Assembly (NCBI GenBank): GCA_946541275.1 | Contig: CAMNJH010000002.1 | Location: 1-58,664 of the forward strand | Reading direction: 5' to 3' | Source: an uncultured Prevotellaceae bacterium | GTDB lineage: Bacteria; Bacteroidota; Bacteroidia; Bacteroidales; Bacteroidaceae | DNA length: 58,664 bases | Shown: positions 51,044 to 58,664 of the stretch, in pieces | Layout: every line of letters starts with the position of its first letter | How positions within the stretch are numbered: position 1 is the first letter of the stretch | Program-made: the position numbers and the translations under genes | The notes under the pieces: model-generated | The model's input: the letters and a program-made list of their open reading frames with translations, nothing else | Databases searched by the model: none | What the model was told of the DNA's origin: nothing

Positions 51044-53941
51044 ATGAAGAAAAATTACTTGAAATTGATGGTATTGTCGTGCCTGTTGTTGGCCTCGACA
51101 GTGTCAATGGCCATTGGGCTGCCCTATGCCAAGGCTCCCGAGGATGGCAAGACCTACATGCTGGTGAGCCGAGTGAAACCCAGCAGCTTTGTCGTCAAGA
51201 CGTCGTGGGACGGCGCGCTCTATCTGCAGGGCTACGACCTGGCCAGGATTACCGACGCCACCGTTACGGCTCAGAAGAATGAGGACGGCTCGTTCTATTT
51301 CTATCAGCCTAGTGCCATTGCTGACGAGGAGGGAAATGAGGTAGTGGAGAACCACTATATGGGCATCCCCGTAGGTACTGACAATTTGCACATTGAGGAG
51401 CTGGACCCCGTGGTGTGGATCTTGGAACAGAGCGACCAGCCCGACTACTATCTGCTGAAAGCCGGCACAGGCCAGGGTAACCCCAGCTGCGAGGGAGGCT
51501 ATCTGCACCTGAACAAAGGCTGCGAGTACCTGGTCATCACCGAGCCTAGCAGCCAGTGGTTCCCTGACTTCTATGGCGGATGGGAGACCGACGAGACAGG
51601 AGATTATGTCTTCGACGAGACAGGCTTCATCGTGCCCAAGGACCCTGTGTCGCGCTATTGGGCTTTCGTTGAGTTGGAGGATGTGCCTGCCTACCAGCAG
51701 AAAGTAGAGCTGTATGCTCTGCTGCAGGACCTGGAGAACAACTACCTGGGCCTTGATGGTTATGCTGAGGGCTTCAAGAAAGCCTATGACGCCGCCGTGG
51801 TGTACTATGAGAAGAACGACTTCACGGCCGACGACCTGGCTGCTGCCAAGGAAATAGTCAATGCCCGCATGAATCTTTATAGGGAGATTGTGGCCGACCT
51901 GGAGCTGCTGGCCAACGGCAATCCCAGCGCTGTCTTCAGCGCCGCCATTGATGCTGCCACCGCCGCTTTCAATGCTGACAGCAGCGTGGAACAGCTGCAA
52001 GCCGCACTGACTGCCCTGCAGGAAGCCAAGCGCAACTATGCAATGGGTTCTGACGACCTGACCGTGCTGATACAGAACAACAGCTTCGAGGATTTGTCGG
52101 CACAGAACGGCAACACGCAGGATGGCGGCGTGGCTGCTGCTCCTGCTGGATGGAACATCTTCATCAACGGTAAGCAGACCCAGACCGCCAGTGAGATACA
52201 GGCCGCAGGCATCTCTGGATGGGCTGGCGCCAATGCCGACTGCGACGGGCAGGATGGCAACGTGGCCTACGGAGTATGGAACTCGGGCATTCCTGAGTTT
52301 GAGATTTCACAGACCGTGACAGGCCTGGAGAACGGCAGCTATGACGTTTATGCTCTGCTGATGGTGGGTGCCAACGGAAATGGCTCGCGTCGTACCACGC
52401 AGCGCATCTTCGGCAACCTGAACGCCAAGTATTTTGCTTCACAGGAAGAATATAATGAAGAGCGACTGGACCAGAGCGAAGTATACAGCTTTGAAGGACT
52501 GACTGAGCCCGTTACCGACCGTCAGCTGCAGGAGATAAGCGTGCGTGCCTTCGTCTACGATGGAACACTGACGCTGGGTATGCGCACCAACGGCGACATT
52601 GCTGCTGCCAATCGAGAGACGGGCAATGGAGCCGGCGGTGACGGATGGTTCAAGCTGGATAATTTCCGCCTGTTCAAGGTGGGCTACGTGCAGGACGATG
52701 CGCTGGCCGTGTACAACCATTTCGCTGTGCTGTTTGATAATCTGATTGGTCAGCAGATGCAGAAGAGCATCAAGGAGCAGGCCCAGGCTTTGCTGGGAGG
52801 CAATATCGGCGCTACCAGCTCGAAGGAGGAAATCATCAATGCCATTAAGACTCTTAAAGAGATGTATCCTACCGTGCTGTCATCGGTCAAGGCTTACACC
52901 AGCCTGATGGAAGCCATTTCAAAGGGCTATGCCGCTCTGGTGGAATACGACCACAGCACCTCGGCCGACGATTTCGGTGACCTGCTGATGGAGGCTGAGG
53001 ATATGTTTGACGAGGCTTTGGCCGATGAGGCACAGATTGCCCAGATGGTGGAGCTTATCAATCAGGGCATAGAGGAGCTGAAGGCTACATCGGTCGTGAT
53101 GGGCGATATCACCTACGTGGTGAAGAACCCCAGCTTTGAGGACCTGAGTTCACAGAACAACAGCGTGAGCGATGGCGCACAGCCCGCTCCTACAGGCTGG
53201 ACACTGACATTAGACGGAGAGGTAGTGACCACGGCGCCTGGACTCGCTTGGTGTGCAATCAACCACGGCGACCCTATCAGCGTCATCATGGAGGATGGCA
53301 CCGAGATTAACCATCAGTACACCGATGGCGAGCATCTGTGGGGAATATGGAACTCGAACATTCCTGAGGTGGAGTTGAGCCAGACTATTAAGAATATGCC
53401 TTCAGGCACCTACACGCTGCAGGCCGACGTGATGGTCCAGTACAACTGGGCTGGCGACTGCACCACTACACAGCGCATATTTGGTAACAACTTTGTGCAG
53501 ATGTGGGGTACGGAGGAAGCCTACAGTGAGCTGAACTTGCCTGAGGATGCAAAGAACGCTGCCGTGCTGACCTACGCCGGATGGGTATGCGCCGCCGGAC
53601 AAGATGGCATTTACAACAGCGACCTGCTGCACCCGATGAAGGTGGTGTTTGAGGTTGGTGAAGACGGTGTGGCCAAGATAGGCTTCCGTACCAATGGCGT
53701 GAACGCTGACGGACTGACGTTTGCTGACGGTGGATTGAATGGTCAGGGATGGTTCAAGGTTGATAACTTCCGCCTGAGCTACGATAGTGAGGAGCTGGCC
53801 AGCGTGAAGGGCGTTCAGCAGAACACTGGAAAGAGCGCAGTAAGCTTCTACTCGCTTGACGGCCGACTGCTGCAGGCACCGCAGCGCGGCATCAACATTG
53901 TCCGCACGGGCGATAAGACAAGGAAGGTAATAGTGAAATAA
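51044..53941 (+). CDS. Large modular secreted protein with duplicated beta-module and sorting-type tail
   Basis: 965 residues, function unknown. Signal peptide MKKNYLKLMVLSCLLLASTVSMA. Residues 25-210 are a beta-trefoil-like start. Two helical spacers (about 218-332 and 549-682; the first ends AALTALQEAKRNYA, as in FIVAR-type repeats) alternate with two related beta-sandwich modules (about 341-545 and 691-912). Both modules begin NNSFEDLSAQN / NPSFEDLSSQN, share GNYxxW-like AYGVWNSGIPEFEISQT / LWGIWNSNIPEVELSQT, TTQRIFGN, and end GWFKLDNFRL / GWFKVDNFRL. The tail SFYSLDGRLLQAPQRG ... KVIVK fits secretion sorting. Probably binds glycans at the surface. Confidence 0.78.
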   Translation: MKKNYLKLMVLSCLLLASTVSMAIGLPYAKAPEDGKTYMLVSRVKPSSFVVKTSWDGALYLQGYDLARITDATVTAQKNEDGSFYFYQPSAIADEEGNEVVENHYMGIPVGTDNLHIEELDPVVWILEQSDQPDYYLLKAGTGQGNPSCEGGYLHLNKGCEYLVITEPSSQWFPDFYGGWETDETGDYVFDETGFIVPKDPVSRYWAFVELEDVPAYQQKVELYALLQDLENNYLGLDGYAEGFKKAYDAAVVYYEKNDFTADDLAAAKEIVNARMNLYREIVADLELLANGNPSAVFSAAIDAATAAFNADSSVEQLQAALTALQEAKRNYAMGSDDLTVLIQNNSFEDLSAQNGNTQDGGVAAAPAGWNIFINGKQTQTASEIQAAGISGWAGANADCDGQDGNVAYGVWNSGIPEFEISQTVTGLENGSYDVYALLMVGANGNGSRRTTQRIFGNLNAKYFASQEEYNEERLDQSEVYSFEGLTEPVTDRQLQEISVRAFVYDGTLTLGMRTNGDIAAANRETGNGAGGDGWFKLDNFRLFKVGYVQDDALAVYNHFAVLFDNLIGQQMQKSIKEQAQALLGGNIGATSSKEEIINAIKTLKEMYPTVLSSVKAYTSLMEAISKGYAALVEYDHSTSADDFGDLLMEAEDMFDEALADEAQIAQMVELINQGIEELKATSVVMGDITYVVKNPSFEDLSSQNNSVSDGAQPAPTGWTLTLDGEVVTTAPGLAWCAINHGDPISVIMEDGTEINHQYTDGEHLWGIWNSNIPEVELSQTIKNMPSGTYTLQADVMVQYNWAGDCTTTQRIFGNNFVQMWGTEEAYSELNLPEDAKNAAVLTYAGWVCAAGQDGIYNSDLLHPMKVVFEVGEDGVAKIGFRTNGVNADGLTFADGGLNGQGWFKVDNFRLSYDSEELASVKGVQQNTGKSAVSFYSLDGRLLQAPQRGINIVRTGDKTRKVIVK

Positions 53942-53951
53942 TCACACAGCA

Positions 53952-53989
53952 GAAGAAAGGTTGACCAGCACGCTGGTCAACCTTTCTTC
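53952..53989. terminator. Long bidirectional terminator
   Basis: A perfect 18-bp stem, 53952-53969 with 53972-53989 (core GAAAGGTTGACCAGC), with only AC between the arms. It lies between the converging surface-protein and folK genes and would stop transcription from both. Confidence 0.8.
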
Positions 53990-54007
53990 ATATCTGTCAT
54001 TGCTGTT

Positions 54008-54442
54008 TCAGGGCAGCTCCTGGCCTGGTGGCAGAATCTCGCGCAGCGGGTCCATCACGAAGGAGCGGATGAACATTCGGGGATGGGGGATGATGAGGTC
54101 GGGTTCGTCTACGTGGATATCGTCGTAGAGCAGGATGTCAATGTCGATGGGCCGGTCATGGTAAACACCGTCAGGGCCAGTCTTCTGCCGCCGTCCCAGC
54201 TGGCGCTCAATGCGCTGCGTGACGCGTAAGAGCTGTCGGGGTGACAGCTGAGTTAGGCAGCAGACGACAGCATTGAGAAAAGAATTGTCCGACTCGAATC
54301 CCCAGGGTTCGGTTTCGTAAAAAGCTGATTGGCGCACGATGTGGCCAACCAGCTTTTCTATTTTTTCGCAGGCCTGGTTGAGCTTCTCTGTGCGGTTGTC
54401 CATGTTTGACCCCAGCCCCAGATAAACCGTATGTAGCTCCAT
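54008..54442 (-). CDS. folK: 2-amino-4-hydroxy-6-hydroxymethyldihydropteridine diphosphokinase
   Basis: Folate pathway kinase (HPPK). 144 residues. HTVYLGLGSNMDNR at the N-terminus, SAFYETEPWGFES for pterin binding, and RPIDIDILLYDD plus IPHPRMFIRSFVMDPLREI as the PROSITE-type signature region. Last gene of the ftsX-DUF3098-uppP-truB-queA-folK series; 33 bp after queA. Confidence 0.96.
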   Translation of the reverse strand: MELHTVYLGLGSNMDNRTEKLNQACEKIEKLVGHIVRQSAFYETEPWGFESDNSFLNAVVCCLTQLSPRQLLRVTQRIERQLGRRQKTGPDGVYHDRPIDIDILLYDDIHVDEPDLIIPHPRMFIRSFVMDPLREILPPGQELP

Positions 54443-54475
54443 TGTTTCCGTGCTAAACCGTGCCTAACCGTTGCT

Positions 54476-55618
54476 TCAGTCATCGAGTATGAGCATGGCA
54501 TCGCCATAGCAGCCGAACATGAAGTTGTTCTTCACGGCGGTGTCATAGGCTTCCATGATCAGTTCGTAGCCGCCGAAGGCTGCAGTGAGCATCAGCATGG
54601 TCGACTCGGAATGGTAGAAATTGGTAATCAGTGCATTGCCCAGCCCGAACTCATAGGGCGGGAAGATGAACTTGTTGGTCCATCCGTCGTATTCCTTCAG
54701 CATGCCGTCAGTGCCTACTGATGACTCGGTGGCCCGGGCGGTGCTGATGCCTACCACGCAGATTTTGTTGCCGTTCAGCTTGGCCTGGTTCACTGTCTTG
54801 CAGGCTTCTGGGCCAATGAATATCTGCTCGGAATTCATCTTGTGCTTGGTCAGGTCTTCCACCTCAATGGGGTCGAAGGCGCCCAGTGAGCAGTGGGAGG
54901 TGATGAAAGCATTCTGGAAGCCTCTGATTTCCATGATTTTCATCAGTTCACGGCTGAAGTGCAGGCCTGAGGAGGGTGCGGTAACGGCTCCCTCGTTCTT
55001 GGCGAAGATGGTCTGGAAGTTGACCATATCGTCCTCGTCGACAGGCCGGTGGTTCACGATGTAGCGGGGCAGCGGAGCCGAGCCCAATGAGAAGAGCTCG
55101 CGCTTGAACTCGTCGTGAGGGCAGTCGTAGAGGAAACGCAACGTGCGTCCGCGGCTGGTGGTGTTGTCGATGACCTCGGCCACCATGGGGCCTTCACCGT
55201 CGAAGAACAGCTTGTTGCCGATGCGAATCTTGCGGGCGGGTTCTACGAGCACATCCCATAGGCGAAGCTCTTCGTTCAACTCGCGCAGCAAGAACACCTC
55301 AATCTTGGCGTCGGTCTTCTCCTTCGTGCCATAGAGGCGGGCGGGGAAGACGGCCGTGTCGTTGAACACGAAGGTGTCGCCCTCGTGGAAATAGTCTACG
55401 ATGTTGCGGAAGTTCAGTGGTTCCTGGGTGTCATTGCCCTGGCTGTCCTTCTGCCACAGGTCTATCTTCTGGGTTTTTCTGTGCACTACCATCAGGCGGC
55501 AGCGGTCGCGCTGATAGACACGCTCCACGGTGCCGTCGTCGTTCTTGAAGGTACGGTGAGGCGGGTAGAGGGCGATTTGCTCTTCAGGCAGTTTAAATTT
55601 GAATTGCGATAGTTTCAT
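54476..55618 (-). CDS. queA: S-adenosylmethionine:tRNA ribosyltransferase-isomerase
   Basis: Transfers the ribosyl part of SAM to the queuosine precursor in tRNA. 380 residues, slightly long because of an insertion at about 20-65 (NDDGTVERVYQRDRC ... QKDSQGNDTQEP). Family segments: MKLSQFKFKLPEEQIALYP, DTFVFNDTAVFPARLYG, LPRYI, EGAVTAPSSGLHFSREL, ALITNFYHSESTMLMLTAAF. 18 bp after truB. Confidence 0.96.
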   Translation of the reverse strand: MKLSQFKFKLPEEQIALYPPHRTFKNDDGTVERVYQRDRCRLMVVHRKTQKIDLWQKDSQGNDTQEPLNFRNIVDYFHEGDTFVFNDTAVFPARLYGTKEKTDAKIEVFLLRELNEELRLWDVLVEPARKIRIGNKLFFDGEGPMVAEVIDNTTSRGRTLRFLYDCPHDEFKRELFSLGSAPLPRYIVNHRPVDEDDMVNFQTIFAKNEGAVTAPSSGLHFSRELMKIMEIRGFQNAFITSHCSLGAFDPIEVEDLTKHKMNSEQIFIGPEACKTVNQAKLNGNKICVVGISTARATESSVGTDGMLKEYDGWTNKFIFPPYEFGLGNALITNFYHSESTMLMLTAAFGGYELIMEAYDTAVKNNFMFGCYGDAMLILDD

Positions 55619-55636
55619 CTATATAATGCTTAATGC

Positions 55637-56341
55637 TCAATCTTTTTTGTCAATCTGCTTGTCCACCCAGGCGGGGAATTCGTCCAGTGTCAGGCAGTCT
55701 TCTATGCGCACGTCGGCCAGTCGGGTGCGGCAGAGGGCAGTGAGGAAGGCTCCGCTGGAGAGTGCCTGACCGATGTCACGAGCCAATGCCCGGATGTAGG
55801 TGCCCTTGCCACAGACCACACGGATGCTCATCTGCATGGTCTTGGGGTCGAAGTGGGTTAGCTCCAGCTCGTCAATGCGCAGCGTCTTGGGCTTTAGCTC
55901 CACTTTCTCACCACGGCGCATCAGCTTGTAGGCACGGTCGCCACCGATGCTACAGGCGGAATACTCGGGAGGAATCTGCTGAATCTCGCCCATGAACTGG
56001 GGCAGGGTCTGCTCTATCAGTTTGCGGGTGATATGGCGGATGGGGTAGGTCATGTTCACCGTGTGCTCGCGGTCGTAGCTTGCCGTGGTGGCACCCAGTT
56101 GCAGCGTGGCGGTATATTCCTTGGAGGCATACTGCAACGACTCAATGCGCTTGGTGGCTTTTCCTGTACAGAGAATCAGTACACCCGTAGCCAGGGGGTC
56201 GAGGGTGCCGGCATGGCCCGTCTTCAGACGTTTCACATGCAGTAGGCGCGATAGCCGTGTGCGGACATAGGCCAACGCTCCAAACGACGACATGCCGTAG
56301 GGCTTGTTGATGTAGATGAATTCTCCTTCCTGGAAGTTCAT
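55637..56341 (-). CDS. truB: tRNA pseudouridine-55 synthase
   Basis: Makes pseudouridine 55 in the T-loop of tRNA. 234 residues. Catalytic D48 in KTGHAGTLDPLATGVL; YIRALARDIG near the C-terminus completes the fold. FIYINKPYGMSSF opens the protein. Lies 10 bp after uppP and 18 bp before queA, so two tRNA-modification genes are adjacent. Confidence 0.97.
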   Translation of the reverse strand: MNFQEGEFIYINKPYGMSSFGALAYVRTRLSRLLHVKRLKTGHAGTLDPLATGVLILCTGKATKRIESLQYASKEYTATLQLGATTASYDREHTVNMTYPIRHITRKLIEQTLPQFMGEIQQIPPEYSACSIGGDRAYKLMRRGEKVELKPKTLRIDELELTHFDPKTMQMSIRVVCGKGTYIRALARDIGQALSSGAFLTALCRTRLADVRIEDCLTLDEFPAWVDKQIDKKD

Positions 56342-56351
56342 GTCAGCTTGT

Positions 56352-57227
56352 TTAATCGACCATTACAAGCGAGTGGCCCGTGAGCAGCATCAGTATGATG
56401 ATGCCACCAACAATGATGCGGTACACGCCGAAGGCTTTGAAGCCATACTTGGTCAAGAAGGCCACGAACCACTTCATGGCCAATAGGGCCACGATAAAGG
56501 CCACGACGCAGCCCAGTATCAGCATGGCAATATTGTGCGAGGTGGCCCAGGCAGCGTCCTCTTTTATCAAGTCGAGCAGGTCGAGCAGTGTGGCTCCGGC
56601 CATCGTGGGCACGGCCAGGAAGAACGAGAACTCGGCGGCACGCTTTCGCGTGAGGCCCTGTGTCATGCCGCCAACGATGGTGGCCATTGAGCGCGACACG
56701 CCAGGGATGACCGAGATGCACTGGAACAGGCCAATGTTGAAGGCACGTTTCTCATTGACCTTGACATCGTCGGTACCCTTGTTGAAGAGCTTGTCGCAGA
56801 AGAGCATGAACACACCGCCCAGTACCAGCATGATGGCAACCACTTCAACACTGTCAAGCAGCCAGTCTAGCAAGCCCGACTTTTTAGCGGCCAGACCAAT
56901 AATCACAGCAGGCAGCACACCTACAAAGAGGAGCCAATAGAAATAGTAGCGATGCTTCATTCGTTCAAACAGACTGCTTCCTTCTGGTGCAGGTGTCTTG
57001 TCAACATGGAAGAAGCGCTTCCAATAGAGGCATACCACCGAGAGGATGGCGCCAAACTGGATGATGAAGGTGAAAGCATGCACGAAGGCCTTGTCGCTTT
57101 CGCTCAGCGAAGCGGCATCCAGGCCCAGCAAGTTCTGTGTGATAATCATGTGGCCAGTAGAGGAGACGGGAAGAAATTCGGTCAGTCCCTCAACCACGGC
57201 TATGATAATTGTTTGCAACCAATCCAT
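56352..57227 (-). CDS. uppP: Undecaprenyl-diphosphatase
   Basis: Recycles the lipid carrier of peptidoglycan synthesis; confers bacitracin tolerance. 291 residues, polytopic. Catalytic motifs EGLTEFLPVSSTGH at 13-26 and PGVSRSMATIVGGM near 175 are intact. Eight hydrophobic spans fit the family. 12 bp after the DUF3098 gene. Confidence 0.97.
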   Translation of the reverse strand: MDWLQTIIIAVVEGLTEFLPVSSTGHMIITQNLLGLDAASLSESDKAFVHAFTFIIQFGAILSVVCLYWKRFFHVDKTPAPEGSSLFERMKHRYYFYWLLFVGVLPAVIIGLAAKKSGLLDWLLDSVEVVAIMLVLGGVFMLFCDKLFNKGTDDVKVNEKRAFNIGLFQCISVIPGVSRSMATIVGGMTQGLTRKRAAEFSFFLAVPTMAGATLLDLLDLIKEDAAWATSHNIAMLILGCVVAFIVALLAMKWFVAFLTKYGFKAFGVYRIIVGGIIILMLLTGHSLVMVD

Positions 57228-57239
57228 GTCCTGTCCTCT

Positions 57240-57500
57240 TTAATCGATGGTTGTTTTTCGTTTCTGCCAGGGGAAAGGCTTCTCGGGATTGTGCACCACA
57301 GCGTATATCATCGACACGAATCCCAGCAAGCATACGATGGGAGCTACCTTGATGCGGCGGGCACTGAAGATGTCGGGATTGTAGGCTTCGTTGGTGGAGC
57401 CGGCACCAGACATCAGTAGAAAACCGATAATAACTACTAGCATTCCTATGCCCAAAAGGATGAAGTTTGTCTTTCCGAAAGCTAAATTCTTCTTATCCAT
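57240..57500 (-). CDS. DUF3098 small membrane protein
   Basis: 86 residues. Two membrane spans (ILLGIGMLVVIIGFLLMSG and VAPIVCLLGFVSMIYAV) joined by a polar loop (EAYNPDIFSARRIK) that is typical of DUF3098. The family sits between ftsX and uppP in many Bacteroidetes, which suggests a link with cell division or wall synthesis; its function is unknown. Confidence 0.88.
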   Translation of the reverse strand: MDKKNLAFGKTNFILLGIGMLVVIIGFLLMSGAGSTNEAYNPDIFSARRIKVAPIVCLLGFVSMIYAVVHNPEKPFPWQKRKTTID

Positions 57501-57539
57501 TTTTATTTTATATAAAACTTAATTCATAATTCATAATCA

Positions 57540-58418
57540 TCAGCTCTGGTACAGTTCACCTGCAGTCATACGCAGAAACTTATTCACTGAAAGCAGCGTG
57601 CAGAGCAGCATGATGACAAAGCCGCAGGCGAAGACGACCACTGCGGTCAACAATATTTCCTGCTGCCCAATCAGGCTCTCGACTCCTGGCTGATAGCGGT
57701 ATAGACTATAGATGATGCCGCCCAGTACGGCGCAAGCCAACAGCGAAGCCACCAGTCCGATGAGGACGCTGTGCCTGAGGAATGGCCGTCGTATCAGTGA
57801 CCACCTGGCGCCCACCAGCTTCATGGTGTGGATAGTGAAGCGCCGGGCATAGATGCCTAGCAGCACGGAGTTGGAGATCAGCGTATAGCTCACGATGATG
57901 AGCAGCACGGAGAGCACCAGCAGGATGATGCTGATGCGCTGCACATTGCGGTTCACGTCGTCTATCTGGTCAGCTAGATAGGCCACGTCCACTACGCGTG
58001 CGTCTTTCTTCAATGCCTCGCTGATATGGCGCATAGAGTCGGTATTGGCGTAATTGCTGCTGACGTGTACTTCAATCTCGGCCAGGAAGGGGTTCAGCCC
58101 GGCAAACTCCACGGGGTTAGCGCCCATCTCCTGAGTCATCACCTGCAGGGCTTCTTCCTGGCTGATGTATTTCACCGCCTTGGCATAGGGGCGAGCCTTT
58201 AGCTCGTTCACCAGTGCGGTGCCGTCACTAAGGCTGACAGTGTCGCCCAACACCACGTTCATGGTCATGTTTTCCCTTACGTTGATTGACAGGTTTCGTG
58301 CCGTTAAGACAGATAAAACCACAAGCCCCAGCAGGATAAGAACCATCGTGGTGCTGATACACAACGTAACGGCCTGCATACCATGTTGGTGGCCGGTCAC
58401 TCTTCTTCTTCTCTTCAT
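57540..58418 (-). CDS. ftsX: Cell-division permease-like protein FtsX
   Basis: Membrane partner of FtsE that controls periplasmic wall hydrolases. 292 residues: N-terminal cytoplasmic start, first span VTLCISTTMVLILLGLVVLSVL, an extracytoplasmic domain of about 130 residues (YISQEEALQVMTQEMGANP), then three spans in the FtsX permease domain, including SIILLVLSVLLIIVSYTLISNSV. ftsE is not in the window. First gene of the conserved cluster; -7 box at 58449-58456. Confidence 0.93.
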   Translation of the reverse strand: MKRRRRVTGHQHGMQAVTLCISTTMVLILLGLVVLSVLTARNLSINVRENMTMNVVLGDTVSLSDGTALVNELKARPYAKAVKYISQEEALQVMTQEMGANPVEFAGLNPFLAEIEVHVSSNYANTDSMRHISEALKKDARVVDVAYLADQIDDVNRNVQRISIILLVLSVLLIIVSYTLISNSVLLGIYARRFTIHTMKLVGARWSLIRRPFLRHSVLIGLVASLLACAVLGGIIYSLYRYQPGVESLIGQQEILLTAVVVFACGFVIMLLCTLLSVNKFLRMTAGELYQS

Positions 58419-58448
58419 TTAAAAGTGCGTATTACGCCAATTTCACTG

Positions 58449-58456
58449 CAAAGGTA
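58449..58456 (-). promoter_or_regulatory. -7 box of ftsX
   Basis: Minus-strand TACCTTTG, 30 nt upstream of the ATG at 58418. The bases upstream (CTAACTCCCAACTTTTC on the minus strand) resemble those of the divergent promoters at 14.8-14.9 kb. Confidence 0.6.
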
Positions 58457-58656
58457 TTGAAAAGTTGGGAGTTAGGGGGCGGGATTGTCTTGGTAATTGC
58501 TTTCTGTTAACATTATTTATACTTTTTAGCGAAAATACTCTTTGATAGTGCCCTGCACACTCTCAACTGTTACTTATCTTTTCCACTTCGTGGCGAAGTT
58601 ACTTCATCTCTGCATAAAAAACAAACAATTTGTTTTGTTCTGCGCTCGATTTTTCG

Positions 58657-58664
58657 TAACTTTG
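58657..58664 (+). promoter_or_regulatory. -7 box of a gene beyond the right edge
   Basis: TAACTTTG is the last eight bases of the window, pointing right, so a plus-strand gene probably starts just outside. Between it and ftsX, 58589-58608 holds a small ACTTCG-TGG-CGAAGT hairpin and otherwise AT-rich sequence. Confidence 0.5.

Noticed and set aside
1..58664. tRNA, rRNA and known riboswitches
   Set aside because: No cloverleaf with a GTTCGANTC T-arm, no rRNA-like stretch and no convincing riboswitch core was found by eye; a covariance search would be needed to exclude weak cases.

Overview
This 58.7 kb window looks like a chromosomal segment of a Prevotella-type member of the Bacteroidales, probably from gut or rumen. 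The evidence is a SusC/SusD pair, secreted glycoside hydrolases, Bacteroidetes-style promoters with a TAnnTTTG -7 box before most transcription units, Prevotella-like C-terminal sorting tails, and the housekeeping order ftsX-DUF3098-uppP-truB-queA-folK. No rRNA, tRNA, CRISPR array, transposase or phage gene was found.

Layout. 1-2.6 kb: 5' part of an Oar-like TonB-dependent receptor (minus). 2.7-5.3 kb: hpt-adk-obg operon (minus). 5.5-14.8 kb: core metabolism in mixed orientation (NAD(P)HX repair, DUF4831 protein, DJ-1/PfpI protein, XerD-type recombinase, LD-carboxypeptidase with an orphan FecE-type ATPase, RluA-type pseudouridine synthase, acetyl-CoA hydrolase/CoA-transferase). 14.9-18.4 kb: YfhO membrane protein and an AraC regulator. 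19.2-30.3 kb: a polysaccharide utilization locus with a GH5_7-like mannanase lipoprotein, SusC, SusD, an IPT-type surface glycan-binding protein, a BACON-GH5 endoglucanase and a secreted multi-module protein; beta-mannan or glucomannan is the likely substrate. 30.4-35.8 kb: GH16, exported flavodoxin, exported amidohydrolase, aldo/keto reductase and a divergent AraC regulator. 36-48 kb: VWA lipoprotein, GH115 alpha-glucuronidase, nrdD-cotH-nrdG, and a GH43-aquaporin-SusE/F-like run; GH115 and GH43 suggest attack on glucuronoxylan or arabinoxylan. 48.6-54 kb: TraB/GumN protein, O-methyltransferase, aroQ and a 965-residue modular surface protein. 54-58.4 kb: the conserved housekeeping cluster.

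The most interesting non-coding content is: (1) three copies (18.5, 32.3 and 48.1 kb) of an undescribed-looking dispersed element of about 0.4-0.5 kb, bounded by the 16-bp inverted repeat GTGCTACAAGTGCTAC, flanked by alternating CG/TA tracts, and carrying an internal hairpin of up to 21 bp; (2) two arrays of CTAGG-type decamers repeating every 10 bp; (3) an identical two-half-site operator upstream of the flavodoxin and aldo/keto reductase genes, with the same spacing to the promoter, suggesting a small AraC regulon; (4) a perfect 29-bp inverted repeat that makes up two divergent promoters; (5) several genes whose -7 box lies only 4-8 nt from the start codon, implying leaderless mRNAs; and (6) a short leader with an intrinsic terminator ahead of the TraB/GumN gene.

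Coordinates come from reading the sequence by eye. Family assignments rest on recognised motifs, not on database searches.
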